Source: Glaciihabitans tibetensis
Lineage (GTDB): Bacteria > Actinomycetota > Actinomycetes > Actinomycetales > Microbacteriaceae
NCBI RefSeq assembly: GCF_003003265.1
Contig: NZ_PVTL01000006.1
Coordinates: forward strand, 248,001 to 312,000
DNA: 64,000 bases
Direction of reading: 5' to 3'
Positions 32,328-41,418 of this stretch are shown piece by piece (the first letter of the stretch is position 1; every line of letters begins with the position of its first letter). A program made the position numbers and the translations under genes. The notes below the pieces were generated by a model. That model ran no database searches, had not been told where the DNA came from, and saw only the letters and a list, made by a program, of their open reading frames with translations.

Positions 32328-33344
32328 GTGACCCCGCCCCCCGCAAAGAAGCGCCCGACCATCGACGACGTGGCAAGGGTCGCGGGAGTCTCGCGGGGAA
32401 CCGTCTCGCGGGTGCTCACCGGTGGACATTGGGTGAGTCCGGATGCCTCGGCGGCGGTGACTGCGGCAATCGCAGAAACCGGTTACCGAGTGAACCCGCA
32501 CGCGCGGTCGCTGGCCACGAGCAAGGCCAACTCCGTCGCGTTTTTACTCACTGAGTCGTATGAGCGCCTGTTCGACGATCCGAACTTCGCGATCCTGTTA
32601 CGCGGAGCCTCCACGGCGCTCGCGCAAAGCGACATCCCCCTGGTCCTCCTTATGGCAGGGAACGAGGCGGAACAGCGCAGGGCGACCGAGTTCATCACCG
32701 GTGGTCACGTTGACGGTGTGCTGCTGGTCTCCAGCCACCAGGGCAGGCAGGACTTTCTTCCCGAGATCTCACGGGCCGGGGTTCCCGCGATTTCCTGCGG
32801 TATTCCGCTCGGGTTCGAGCGCAAGATCGGATACGTCGCGGCGGACGACTTTTCTGGCGCCCAGGAGATGGTGCGCTACCTGCGCAGTATCGGGCGCACC
32901 CGCATTGGTACGGTCGCGGGACCGCAGGACACCTCCGGTGGCCTCTCGCGTTTGCGGGGCTACCGCGACGAACTCGGTGACGACGTGGTGGAAGACCGGA
33001 TCGCGTACGGCGACTACGGGTTCGCCAGCGGTGAACGAGCGATGCACGAGCTACTCGAGCGCGCCCCCGACATCGACGCGGTGTTTGTCGGCAACGACCT
33101 GATGGCGCGCGGGGCAATCAAGGCGATCGAGTCGACCGGTCGGCGCGTGCCCGAAGATATCGCGGTTGGTGGTTTCGACGATTCACCGGCAGCCCTGGAC
33201 GGAAGCCCCACCATAACGACGATGCGCCAGCCGTTCGAGCGCATCAGCCAGGAAATGGTGCGCCTGCTGCTTGCCGCCATCGCCGGCGAGGCCACGGCGG
33301 CGATGACGATCCCCACGCAGCTGGTACGGCGCGAGTCGGCGTAG
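32328..33344 (+). CDS. LacI-family transcriptional regulator of the galactan locus
   Basis: A 338-residue LacI/GalR repressor. The HTH (TIDDVARVAGVSRGTVSRVL) spans about residues 10-30 and the hinge helix is NPHARSLATSKANSVAFLL. The periplasmic-binding-protein-like domain includes DGVLLVSSHQ, GNDLMARGAIKAIESTGRRVPEDIAVGGFDDS and the C-terminal TTMRQPFERIS. The hinge lacks the usual Ala-Leu at the minor-groove position (RSLATSKA instead). It likely represses the divergent GH42-GH53 and importer operons until galacto-oligosaccharide or galactose binds. Confidence 0.93.
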   Translation: MTPPPAKKRPTIDDVARVAGVSRGTVSRVLTGGHWVSPDASAAVTAAIAETGYRVNPHARSLATSKANSVAFLLTESYERLFDDPNFAILLRGASTALAQSDIPLVLLMAGNEAEQRRATEFITGGHVDGVLLVSSHQGRQDFLPEISRAGVPAISCGIPLGFERKIGYVAADDFSGAQEMVRYLRSIGRTRIGTVAGPQDTSGGLSRLRGYRDELGDDVVEDRIAYGDYGFASGERAMHELLERAPDIDAVFVGNDLMARGAIKAIESTGRRVPEDIAVGGFDDSPAALDGSPTITTMRQPFERISQEMVRLLLAAIAGEATAAMTIPTQLVRRESA

Positions 33345-33360
33345 GCTGCCCGACTGACCC

Positions 33361-33480
33361 CGCGCTGGGACGACTGCCCGCGCGTTGGGGCGAGTGCGCG
33401 AGCGTTGGGGCGCGTGCCCGCGCGTTGGGGCGACTGCCCGCGCGCCGGGGCGGACTGCCCCCGCGCTGGGGCGTACGCGC
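33361..33480. repeat. Six 20-bp tandem units after the LacI gene
   Basis: Consecutive units of CGCGTTGGGGCGACTGCCCG in perfect 20-bp phase, with 1-5 changes each. They start 17 bp after the stop of the LacI gene. Confidence 0.88.
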
Positions 33481-33585
33481 GCCTACGTGCCCGTGCGTCG
33501 CCGCTGGTAGCCTCTGCACATCTAGCCTCTGCGCACTTATCCGCTGCACAACGGAGGCCACTGGGTTTGCACTGGGGAGTAGAGC

Positions 33586-34476
33586 ATGCGAATTCTCGAT
33601 CGGGTCGCGGCGATGACGATGCTGCTGCTGGCGCTCGCGCTGACCGGCAGTGCTCTGGCTGGGTGCGCTGCGACTCCAGCCACCAGGTCTGACCGAAACC
33701 CGGATTCGCCTCCGCTGGCTGGCGCGGGCGTCGGTCCTGAGTCAGCGGCGATTGGCCTGGTGAACCTGTGGCGGGTTTCGGGGGCCGCCGGCGAAGGTGT
33801 CGACACGTGGTTGCGCTTGGATGTGCCGGAGTTTCAGCTGTGGAGCGACTGCGGTCTGGTTGTGGGGTCGTGGTTGACGACGGAGACCCTGTTTGTGGCA
33901 ACCACCTCGGGGGCCAGCAGTGGATGTGCCAGTGGCGGTGGAATCCCGGGGGTCCCGTGGCTTGAATCGGTGGTGTCCTACAGCGCGTCGGGAGACGGCT
34001 GGCAGCTGAGCAATTCAGACGGCGAGGTGGTCGCAACCCTCACGCTTGACGGGGCGCCCGAACCAGACCCCAACGCTGCCGAGATTTATACCAAGCCCCC
34101 CGTAATTACGGACGCCGTGCGCGCAGCGATGCACCAGGCCGCAGCGGTGCCGCCTGGCCTCACCCCCGCTACAGGGGACGAGCTGATAGGGCGCTGGGTG
34201 CCGGTGGCCTACAGCGTTTCTACCGGTCCACACGTCGTTTTCAACGCGGACGGAACGTGGACCGGGTCGGATGGGTGCAACGGCGGTGGGGGCCGCTGGG
34301 TGGCTGATGATGCGGGAGCGTTCTTGGCGGCCGCGGGGCCGTCCACCCTGATGGGTTGTGAGGGTGCGCCGGTTCCGTACTGGGTGGCGCAGGCAAGATC
34401 AGCTGTGATCGACGACGGCTGGCTGCTGTTACTGGACGCGAGTGGCTCCGAGGTCGGGCGACTCGAGCGCGGGTAA
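33586..34476 (+). CDS. META-domain lipoprotein
   Basis: A 296-residue exported lipoprotein. The signal peptide ends in a lipobox LAGC (Cys near residue 26). The C-terminal ~110 residues form a META/HslJ-like domain: GRWVPVAYS, FNADGTWTGSDGCNGGGGRW, GPSTLMGCEG, then a VGRLERG end. The preceding part repeats a weaker version (WRVSGAAGEGV, SDCGLVVGSW), so two META-like units may be present. The role of these domains is poorly known; HslJ is linked to outer stress and novobiocin resistance. Monocistronic, flanked by tandem repeats on both sides. Confidence 0.82.
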   Translation: MRILDRVAAMTMLLLALALTGSALAGCAATPATRSDRNPDSPPLAGAGVGPESAAIGLVNLWRVSGAAGEGVDTWLRLDVPEFQLWSDCGLVVGSWLTTETLFVATTSGASSGCASGGGIPGVPWLESVVSYSASGDGWQLSNSDGEVVATLTLDGAPEPDPNAAEIYTKPPVITDAVRAAMHQAAAVPPGLTPATGDELIGRWVPVAYSVSTGPHVVFNADGTWTGSDGCNGGGGRWVADDAGAFLAAAGPSTLMGCEGAPVPYWVAQARSAVIDDGWLLLLDASGSEVGRLERG

Positions 34477-34583
34477 CGCTTCTTGAGCGCGGATAACGAG
34501 GCTCGAGGGCGCTGTTGCGGGTTGCTACCGGGCTAAAGGAGCCGCGGGTAAACCGGTTCGAGGGCGCTACCGCGGGTTAACGC
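34463..34583. repeat. 20-bp and 54-bp repeats across the META-protein stop codon
   Basis: TCGAGCGCGGGTAACGCTTC (containing the stop TAA) is followed by TTGAGCGCGGATAACGAGGC, then TCGAGGGCGCT...GTTGCTACC that recurs 54 bp later. Confidence 0.8.
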
Positions 34584-34619
34584 TACCTAGGCGTAGGGCA
34601 GCCCAGCCCAGCTCCCGGC

Positions 34620-36383
34620 CTATCTGTTCATGCGGTTGGTGTTGCGGGTGGTGTAGCGGGCTTTGCCGAGGGCTTTCATGGCTTGGGTGGGGTCGAGGTA
34701 GCGGGGTGCGAGGAGGAAGGGTTTTCCGTTGACCATTTTTATGGTGAAGGGGGAGGTGTGGATTTGTCTGTGGTGTTCGGGGCAGAGGAGGACGGCGTTG
34801 TCGATGTTGGTTTTTCCGCCGTGGGACCAGGGGGTGACGTGGTGGACGTCGCAGTGGGTGGGGGGTTTGTGGCAGTCGCCCCAGGCGCAGCTTCCGTCGC
34901 GGATGGCGACGGCTTTGCGGATTGTTTTGCCGAAGAGGCGGCGTTTGTGGCCGAGGTAGAGCAGTTCGCCGTGGGTGCCGAGGATGGCGGTGCGGATGCC
35001 GCCGGTGCAGGCGAGTTGTTCGATGGTGGCGAGGGATACGGGTTCCTCGACTCCGTCGAGCCAGCCGACTCCGATGCCGGATTGGAGGTCGGCGGCGGTG
35101 ACGACGGCGGTGACTTCGGCGAGGGAGCGGGTGCCGCCGAGGGTGTCTGCGGAGGCGCGGAGTCCTGCGCGGAGGTAGCCGGACATGGTGTCGGCGTGGC
35201 GTTGTTCGCGGGTGCGGAGGTCGGTGACTTTGGTGACTACCGCGGTGGTTTCCGGGTCGACGTCGCCGTCGGTGTGGGGGTGGGTGATGTTGGGGTTGGT
35301 GATGTCGAGTTGTCCGGTGTTGAGCAGTCGGGCGGTTTCGGTGGGGTCGGCGATGGTGATGCCGTTGTGGGTGAGGTGGAGGGCGTCGTCTTCGCAGTAG
35401 AACTTGGGGGTCGCGGCGGCGTCGGATTCGGCGAAGAGTGCTTTGAGCAGCGCGGTGTCTTCGCCGGTGGTGTCCCAGGTGTTGCGGGTGATGCCGTTTC
35501 GTTCGCGGCCTTGGCGAAATCCGCGGCGGGAGCGGATGTCGTCTTCGCGGGGTTCGGCGCCGTCGGGGTCGAGAGCTTCGCGCCATTGCCGGATGTGGAT
35601 GGCGACGGTGTCGGGGGCGGTATCGGTGGCGGTGTCGACGAGGTGGGCTTCGGCAGCGCGGACGCTGTCTTGCCAGTGTTCCTCGGTGTCGGGGTCGCTT
35701 TCGTTGTGGTGTTTGCGGGCTTCGTCGAGGCCGGTGATGATGCGTGCGCTGGTGTCGATACTGAGGTGTCCGCTGTGGAGGGCGGCGCTGACGGCGGGGT
35801 AGGGGGCGGGGAGGGTGTCGCCGGTGAGGGTGAGGTGGGTGCGGGTCGCTGTGGCGACGCGGATGCGGCGGGTCGCTTCGCTGCTGCTGATCCGGGCGAC
35901 GGATTCGATGAGGTGGTGGGCGCGGCGGTGGCCGTGTCGGGACGATAGCCCGGATGCGCCGGCGGTGTAGGGGGAGCGGTCGTCGATGACGGCTGCTGTG
36001 GAGATTTGCACGGACCCGACGAGCCGGGCTACGGCTTCGGTGCGCACCAGCACGCTGAGGACGGTGGCGTCGTTTTGGGCGGCGAGGCATTCGGTGCCGG
36101 TGGTGGCTGTGGCAAGTTCTGCTGCGCGGGCCAGGTCGCGGGTGATCTGGTCGAGTAGCTCGACCAGATCCCCCGACACGGCCGAATTCGCCCCATTGTC
36201 GATTTGGGGGACGCTCCCTGCCTCCGCCGACCCACCCGCGACCGACCCACCCGCGACCGACCCACCCGCGACCGGCTCGGTCGCGGTCGGTGGCAGCGCC
36301 CACGCCTCGACCGGCGGCTCGATCCGGACTCCGGGCACAGTCCAGTGCTCTACCGGGGCGGTGTGTTCGAAGGTGAGGGCCAT
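34620..36383 (-). CDS. DUF222 / HNH endonuclease-domain protein (13E12 family)
   Basis: A 587-residue member of the DUF222 plus HNH family abundant in Actinobacteria. DUF222 spans about 60-380 (SGLSSRHGHRRAHHLIES, RIITGLDEARKHH). The HNH nuclease near 490-550 has GSCAWGDCHKPPTHCDVHHV, TPWSHGG and LLCPEHHRQIH, so zinc ligands and catalytic His are intact. The N-terminus has a VAGGS triplicate from a 15-bp tandem. The DNA is codon-biased like its neighbours. Function is unproven; mycobacterial relatives belong to the LexA regulon, and SOS-like boxes lie upstream here. Confidence 0.9.
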   Translation of the reverse strand: MALTFEHTAPVEHWTVPGVRIEPPVEAWALPPTATEPVAGGSVAGGSVAGGSAEAGSVPQIDNGANSAVSGDLVELLDQITRDLARAAELATATTGTECLAAQNDATVLSVLVRTEAVARLVGSVQISTAAVIDDRSPYTAGASGLSSRHGHRRAHHLIESVARISSSEATRRIRVATATRTHLTLTGDTLPAPYPAVSAALHSGHLSIDTSARIITGLDEARKHHNESDPDTEEHWQDSVRAAEAHLVDTATDTAPDTVAIHIRQWREALDPDGAEPREDDIRSRRGFRQGRERNGITRNTWDTTGEDTALLKALFAESDAAATPKFYCEDDALHLTHNGITIADPTETARLLNTGQLDITNPNITHPHTDGDVDPETTAVVTKVTDLRTREQRHADTMSGYLRAGLRASADTLGGTRSLAEVTAVVTAADLQSGIGVGWLDGVEEPVSLATIEQLACTGGIRTAILGTHGELLYLGHKRRLFGKTIRKAVAIRDGSCAWGDCHKPPTHCDVHHVTPWSHGGKTNIDNAVLLCPEHHRQIHTSPFTIKMVNGKPFLLAPRYLDPTQAMKALGKARYTTRNTNRMNR

Positions 36384-36398
36384 ACATCAATGATTGCG

Positions 36399-36455
36399 TC
36401 GAACAGGGTTCGAAGATAGGGCTTGACATTGCCACCGACATTCGAAACTATGTTC
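36399..36455 (-). promoter_or_regulatory. Two LexA/SOS-box-like palindromes upstream of the DUF222/HNH gene
   Basis: TCGAAC-AGG-GTTCGA (36399-36413) has perfect SOS half-sites but a 3-bp rather than 4-bp spacer. GAAACTATGTTC (36444-36455) matches GAAC-N4-GTTC at 7 of 8 positions with correct spacing. They lie 16 and 61 bp before the ATG. Confidence 0.5.
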
Positions 36456-36493
36456 TAATGAATACCAAGGCGGCGGTGCTCAAGCGCATGGCC

Positions 36494-38068
36494 CTAAACT
36501 GCTGGGGCGTCCAACGCGAGCGCCGTAGCATCGTCCGATCCTCGGTAGCGAAAGTGCTTGAAGGCGGGCTGCCCGTCGGCACTAACGATTCCGAACAGGC
36601 GCCCCGTGAATCCTCCCGCGACTTCGGTGCAGAGGTAACGGCCATCGAGGCGCGCCAATTCCACTCGCTCGCCGTCCTTCATGTAACCGAGCGCCACGCA
36701 GTCTGGACCGCCCGAACCGGATGTTTCCGGCACAACCGCCACGTAGACCGTCACGCTCGTGCTTTCGCGGCTGCTTCCCGGCCACTCTGTCGAGTGCGTT
36801 CGCTGAACCACGACCGCCCGTACCGCGCCGACCTGACTGACCGCAGCGACCGTGCTGGCCGACACCTCTACCGAATACTCGTGGGTCGGTGTGAGACGCA
36901 ATACCAAGGCGCCTCGCCCGCTGCCCGGCTCGATCGAGACCGTGGCTTCTGCGAACAGCTGTTCCTGGCGGCGCCCCAGGAACACGTCGCTGTACCGGGC
37001 CGAGTTCAGCAGCAGCGAGCCGTCACCCAAGGCCGCTACTGGAGAGCCAGAGGCCGGTCCGGACGAAACCCACTCGTAGCCGAGTTGCGCAGAGAAATCC
37101 GTGAGAACGTCGGTGACCGTGCTGACGGCTGTGCCGGAGGACGTACCGGTGACCGTGCTGGAGATCGCGCTGGGGTGCGCGACGGTCGGGGACAGCAGAT
37201 CGCCGACCACGGGCCATCCGTCTTGCCATCGCACCTCGGCCGCGAACGTTTCCCGACCGAGGCCGTGGAAGCCGTGGGAGCCGCCACGAACCCGCACGCC
37301 AAGGAACACCATGGCCCAGCTGCCGTCCGGGCGCTGAACCAGGTCGGCGTGGCCCGTGTTCTGCAGAGTGCCCGGGTAACCGCGGCGGGTGAGAATCGGC
37401 CCGGTCGGGTTCGCTTCGAATGGGCCCTGCGGGGTGGGTCCGCGCGCGATGACCACCGAGTGACCGCGTTCAGTGCCTCCCTCGGCGAGCATGAGATACC
37501 AGTAGTCGTTGATGCGGTACAGGTGCGGGCCCTCCGGAAACTTGTGCCCGGTGCCCTGCCACAGTTCGATCGGCTCGCCCTGCACGTTTCCCGTTACAGG
37601 GTCAACTTCTGCCTGGCGGATGACTGAGGTGATGGTGGCAGCGTCAAAGGTTGCAAAGGTGACGAACAATCTTCCCGCGTCATCCCACGCCAGGTCAGGG
37701 TCGATGCCCGCGGCTCCGGGAATCCGGACCGGATCGGACCACGGGCCGCGTGGGTCGGTTGCCGACACCAAGATCTGGCCACCATCGTCGTCGACGTTGG
37801 TCGTGATCATCCAGAACCGGCCGCCGTGATGGCGGATTGTGGGGGCGTAGATGCCGCCTGAGGGCTTTGCGCGGCTGAGATCCAGCTGCGCGCGGCGGTT
37901 CAGCACGTGGCCGATCTGCGTCCAGTCGGTGAGGTTTGTGCTGTGAAAAAGGGGAACGCCGGGAAAGTACTCGAAGGACGACGTGACAAGGAAGTAATCC
38001 TCTTCCACGCGCACCACGCTCGGATCAGGATGGAAGCCCGGGATGACGGGGCGGGGCTCCTGTGCCAC
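36494..38068 (-). CDS. Glycoside hydrolase family 43 (beta-xylosidase / alpha-L-arabinofuranosidase)
   Basis: A 524-residue GH43 enzyme with no signal peptide. The five-blade propeller carries catalytic-base Asp15 (PGFHPDPSVVRV), the pKa-tuning Asp of GIDPDLAWDD (~123) and the acid Glu of FPEGPHLYR (~183). A C-terminal beta-sandwich (~330-520) is typical of the xylosidase branch. I chose the GTG start (MAQEPRPVIPGF), preceded by AAAGGA; the frame stays open far upstream without family similarity. It lies alone, divergent from bioY, and likely trims xylo- or arabino-oligosaccharides. Confidence 0.92.
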   Translation of the reverse strand: MAQEPRPVIPGFHPDPSVVRVEEDYFLVTSSFEYFPGVPLFHSTNLTDWTQIGHVLNRRAQLDLSRAKPSGGIYAPTIRHHGGRFWMITTNVDDDGGQILVSATDPRGPWSDPVRIPGAAGIDPDLAWDDAGRLFVTFATFDAATITSVIRQAEVDPVTGNVQGEPIELWQGTGHKFPEGPHLYRINDYWYLMLAEGGTERGHSVVIARGPTPQGPFEANPTGPILTRRGYPGTLQNTGHADLVQRPDGSWAMVFLGVRVRGGSHGFHGLGRETFAAEVRWQDGWPVVGDLLSPTVAHPSAISSTVTGTSSGTAVSTVTDVLTDFSAQLGYEWVSSGPASGSPVAALGDGSLLLNSARYSDVFLGRRQEQLFAEATVSIEPGSGRGALVLRLTPTHEYSVEVSASTVAAVSQVGAVRAVVVQRTHSTEWPGSSRESTSVTVYVAVVPETSGSGGPDCVALGYMKDGERVELARLDGRYLCTEVAGGFTGRLFGIVSADGQPAFKHFRYRGSDDATALALDAPAV

Positions 38069-38290
38069 GGTGGTCCTTTCGTTGGGGACGCAGTTTTCGT
38101 CCACTTGTGATGCGCGCCGATCCCGGATGCCGAACAAGATCCACACGGAGAACGCTACTCCTGCGCAGAATTGCGGTTGCCCACATAAGAAATTCGCTTT
38201 TTCAGAAGGAGTCCTCCAGTCGTGCTCGGTGTAATAGTCCCCTAGTCTGATTCTCTGGGTGGTGCAGATGCCGCCCGATGAGGAGACCAT

Positions 38291-38884
38291 ATGTCGCAAG
38301 CAGCCCTGGCCGGTGGCCGATCCACTCTCGTGGACCAGTTCATCACCCGTACTCTCGCCACTGACGTGGCTCTCGTTGTTGGCGGAGCCGCCCTCGTCGG
38401 TGTCGCCGCCCAGATCGCCGTTCCGTTGTGGCCCGTGCCAATCACAGGTCAAACCCTCGCGGTACTCGTTGTCGGCAGCGCCCTCGGTGCCGTTCGTGGC
38501 GCGCTCTCCATGGTTGTTTACGCGCTGCTGGGAATCGTTGGTCTGCCCGTCTTCTCCGACGCAGCTGCGGGACTCGGTGTCATCGCCGGCCCGACCGGTG
38601 GTTACATCATCGGCTTTATTGCTTCCGCGGCCCTCGTGGGCTGGATCGCAGAGCGCGCTGGAGACCGCAAGTTCCTCGGTGCCAGCCTCGCCTTCGCCTC
38701 CGGAACCGTCGTCACCTTCGCCTTCGGTTTGATCTGGCTCTCCGCCGCGCTCAACCTGAACCTCGAGCAGACGCTCCAGGCGGGCCTCTACCCGTTCATC
38801 ATCGGAGGCGCCGTCAAGGCGCTGCTGGCCGCGGGCATCATCCCGTCCGTCTGGCAGATCGCCCGCCGCCGCACCAAGAAATAG
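38291..38884 (+). CDS. bioY: Biotin transporter substrate-binding subunit
   Basis: A 197-residue BioY protein, the S-component of an ECF-type biotin importer, with six helices. Signature blocks are AAQIAVPLWPVPITGQTLAVL, GALSMVVYALLGIVGLPVF and AGPTGGYIIGFIASA. Neither bioM nor bioN is adjacent; BioY may work alone or with a shared energy-coupling module. A short GAGGAGAC SD precedes the ATG, and a CTAGTCTGA stretch ~45 bp upstream may be its -10 region. A strong terminator follows. Confidence 0.94.
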   Translation: MSQAALAGGRSTLVDQFITRTLATDVALVVGGAALVGVAAQIAVPLWPVPITGQTLAVLVVGSALGAVRGALSMVVYALLGIVGLPVFSDAAAGLGVIAGPTGGYIIGFIASAALVGWIAERAGDRKFLGASLAFASGTVVTFAFGLIWLSAALNLNLEQTLQAGLYPFIIGGAVKALLAAGIIPSVWQIARRRTKK

Positions 38885-38939
38885 CGAGTCGCTCCGGCGA
38901 CAGCCGTTCCGGCAACAGCCGCCGCAGGACCCGAACAGA

Positions 38940-38974
38940 GAACGACCCCGCCGAGAGTCTCGACGGGGTCGTTC
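38940..38974. terminator. Bidirectional hairpin between bioY and galK
   Basis: A 17-bp stem with one mismatch (GAACGACCCCG...CGGGGTCGTTC) lies between the convergent stops of bioY and galK. No long U-tract on either side, so it may act as a GC-rich terminator for both. Confidence 0.7.
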
Positions 38975-39041
38975 TGCGTTGCTGGGCCAAGGCTGTGCGC
39001 TGGGCCCAGACCCGAGTTGCTGAGCTGGGCCGAGTTGCTGG

Positions 39042-40304
39042 CTAGACCTCGCGCACGGCTCCATCGGCGGCGCTCACGACGAACATCGTCGGAGCGGTGA
39101 AGTTCCGCTCGGAGAAGGCCGCCGTGATGGCGATCTTGAGCGCGGGAATGCTCTCGCTCGGCACCAGTGCGATAGCGGCGCCTCCAAATCCGCCTCCGGT
39201 CATGCGGGCGCCGATAGCGCCGTTCGCCTGCGCGGTCTCGACCGCGACATCCAGCTCGGCGACTGAGATCTCGAAGTCATCCCGCATGGACGCGTGGGAG
39301 GCGTCAAGGAGAGACCCGATCGCGGCCGGACCCTCGAGGCGCAGGGTGCGCACGGTGTCGAGCACACGCTGGTTCTCGGTAACGATGTGGCGCACGCGGC
39401 GGAACGTTTCCTCGCTGAGCACCTCCTGGGCGCGGGGAAGGTCGTCGACGTCGAGGTAACGCAGCGACGGGACATCCATCAGGCGGGCGCCCTCTTCGCA
39501 GGAGGCTCGTCGAGCGGCGTACCCACCGGTGGAGTGCGCGTGCGCGACGTTGGTGTCGATGATCAGCAGCTCGAGGCCCGCGGCGGCGAAGCCGAGGTCG
39601 ACCACTTCGGCGTCGAGGCTGCGGCAGTCGAGGAACACGGCGGCGTCGCGGCGGCCGAGTAGCGATGCAGACTGGTCCATGATGCCGGTGGGGGCACCCA
39701 CTGCCTTGTTCTCGGCGAGCTGACCGACCTTCGCGAGGGTCTGGCGGTCGAATTCGAGACGCCACGAGTCGTTCAACGCCAGGGCGATGGAGCTTTCGAT
39801 GGCCGCAGACGACGAAAGGCCGGCACCGACGGGAACCGTAGACTCCAGGTAGGCGTCGAACCCGGTCACCGAGCCGGTCACTGCGCCGGCAGCCAAGCCG
39901 TCAACCGCGTCGCCGGCTCCGCTGAGGTCCGCGCCGAAGCGTCCCAGCGCCCAGGCGACGCCGAGCGGGTACGCCGACCAGCCCGAAAGCACGTCGGGCC
40001 CGAGCTCCTCCACAGCGAGGTCGTCGAGGTTGATCTCCACAACTCCCTCGGCGAAGGCGCTGGAGATGCGGATGACGCGGTCATCGCGCAGCGCGAGCGC
40101 CAGCACCGTGCGGCGGTTGATCGCGAACGGCAGCACAAAGCCCTCGTTGTAGTCGGTGTGCTCACCGATCAGGTTCACCCGGCCCGGGGCGGACCAGAGG
40201 CCATCGGGGGATTTGCCGTAGAGCGCGCTGAAGGTGGACTGCACCCGCTCGAGGAGCGCAGCGTCATCCGCTTCAGGCATCGAGGTGTTATCTGTGGTGG
40301 TCAT
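39042..40304 (-). CDS. galK: Galactokinase
   Basis: A 420-residue GHMP kinase that phosphorylates galactose at C1. The signature is GRVNLIGEHTDYNEGFVLP, the ATP loop is VPVGAGLSSSAAIE, and the C-terminal GHMP motif is RMTGGGFGGAAIAL. The catalytic Asp is in APTGIMDQSASL. The start ATG overlaps the galT stop by 4 nt (ATGA). The 3' end has a CAGCAACTCGG repeat on and after the stop. Uses the galactose freed by GH42. Confidence 0.96.
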   Translation of the reverse strand: MTTTDNTSMPEADDAALLERVQSTFSALYGKSPDGLWSAPGRVNLIGEHTDYNEGFVLPFAINRRTVLALALRDDRVIRISSAFAEGVVEINLDDLAVEELGPDVLSGWSAYPLGVAWALGRFGADLSGAGDAVDGLAAGAVTGSVTGFDAYLESTVPVGAGLSSSAAIESSIALALNDSWRLEFDRQTLAKVGQLAENKAVGAPTGIMDQSASLLGRRDAAVFLDCRSLDAEVVDLGFAAAGLELLIIDTNVAHAHSTGGYAARRASCEEGARLMDVPSLRYLDVDDLPRAQEVLSEETFRRVRHIVTENQRVLDTVRTLRLEGPAAIGSLLDASHASMRDDFEISVAELDVAVETAQANGAIGARMTGGGFGGAAIALVPSESIPALKIAITAAFSERNFTAPTMFVVSAADGAVREV

Positions 40305-41413
40305 GCTCGGCTAATTCCTTCTCGGATGAATGCTGCGGTCTGTTCGGGCAGGACGTCGCCGATGAAGGCGCCCATCGCAGCCTCCGACCCGGCAAGGTAC
40401 TTGAGTTTGTTTGCGGCGCGCCTCGGCGACGTGATTTGAAGCATGAGGCGGATGTCGTCACGCCCCACGTTCACGGGAGCCTGGTGCCACGCGGCGATGT
40501 AGGGGGTCGGGGTGTCATACAGCTTGTCGATGCCGCGGAGCAGCTGCAGGTAGAGGGTGGCGAGCTCGTCGCGCTCCTCGTCGTTGGTCGCGGCGAAGTC
40601 CGGGATGTGGCGGTGCGGCAGCATGTGCACCTCGATGGGCCAGCGCGCGGCGAACGGCACGTACGCGGTCCAGTTCTTGCCCTCGAGCACGACCCGCTCC
40701 GAGGCGCGTTCGCTCTGCAGGATCTGTTCGAACAGGTCGGGTCCGACCTTCTCGATCGACTCGAGCAGGCGCGTGGTGCGCGGGGTGACGTACGGGTAGG
40801 AGTAGATCTGCCCGTGCGGGTGCTGCAGGGTGACGCCAATTTCCTGGCCGCGGTTCTCGAACGGGAACACCTGCTGGATGCCGGGCATCGCCGACAGAGC
40901 GGCGGTGCGGTCGGCCCACGCCTCGATCACCGTGCGGGCGCGCGACGGGGTGAGTGAGCCGAACGAGCCCTCGTGCTGGGGGCTGAAGCAGACGACCTCG
41001 CAGCGGCCGATCGATGTGTAGCTGCGGCCGAGTCCGACCTCGCTGAGGGCTTCGAGCGACTCGGGAGCGCCGGCATCGCCCGCAAGAGCCGGGCCGAACG
41101 ACGGCGACTTGTTCTCGAACACGGCGACGTCGTACATGCTCGGCACCTCGGTCGCGTTGTCCGGGGTGGTCGGCGCGAGCGGGTCCTGGTTGGCCGGCGG
41201 GAGAAAGACGCGGTTCTGGCGCGCAGCGGCGATGGAGATCCACTCGCCGGTCAGCACGTCCTGGCGCATCGTGGCGGTGTCGGGCCGCGGGTCGAGGTGG
41301 CGCGCGTCGGCCGTGCGCTCCGGGGGCAGAACGGTGTCTGCGTCGTCGAAGTAGATCAGTTCCCGTCCGTCGTTGAGCACCGTGGGCCGTTTGACGATTC
41401 CGCTCGTAGTCAT
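40301..41413 (-). CDS. galT: Galactose-1-phosphate uridylyltransferase
   Basis: A 370-residue enzyme that exchanges galactose-1-P with UDP-glucose. The HIT-like catalytic motif is LQHPHGQIYSYPY, with second-shell residues in VPFAARWPIEVHMLPHRHIPDF. FENRGQEIGVT and FSPQHEGSFGSL are also family blocks. First gene of galTK, with no SD; two TTACGATATCGTAA-type palindromes begin 6 bp upstream, placing the operator over the promoter. TATCGT lies 7 nt before the ATG, so it may be leaderless. galE is not in the window. Confidence 0.96.
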   Translation of the reverse strand: MTTSGIVKRPTVLNDGRELIYFDDADTVLPPERTADARHLDPRPDTATMRQDVLTGEWISIAAARQNRVFLPPANQDPLAPTTPDNATEVPSMYDVAVFENKSPSFGPALAGDAGAPESLEALSEVGLGRSYTSIGRCEVVCFSPQHEGSFGSLTPSRARTVIEAWADRTAALSAMPGIQQVFPFENRGQEIGVTLQHPHGQIYSYPYVTPRTTRLLESIEKVGPDLFEQILQSERASERVVLEGKNWTAYVPFAARWPIEVHMLPHRHIPDFAATNDEERDELATLYLQLLRGIDKLYDTPTPYIAAWHQAPVNVGRDDIRLMLQITSPRRAANKLKYLAGSEAAMGAFIGDVLPEQTAAFIREGISRA

Positions 41414-41418
41414 GGTGA

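Noticed and set aside
33361-33480. CRISPR array candidate
   Set aside because: Units are directly adjacent with no unique spacers, and no cas gene is near; same for the other tandem arrays.
34683-35948. A 421-codon Gly/Val-rich plus-strand frame over the DUF222/HNH gene
   Set aside because: Mirror of codon bias in the real gene; the HNH and DUF222 motifs are on the other strand.
36100-36383. DUF222/HNH gene as an intron- or IS-borne homing nuclease
   Set aside because: No target-site duplication, terminal repeats or split host gene; base composition equals the neighbours. DUF222/HNH genes are normal chromosomal genes in Actinobacteria.
36494-39064. An 856-codon reading of the GH43 gene extending across bioY
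   Set aside because: Family similarity begins at the GTG at 38068 with a good SD; the upstream part is antisense to bioY.
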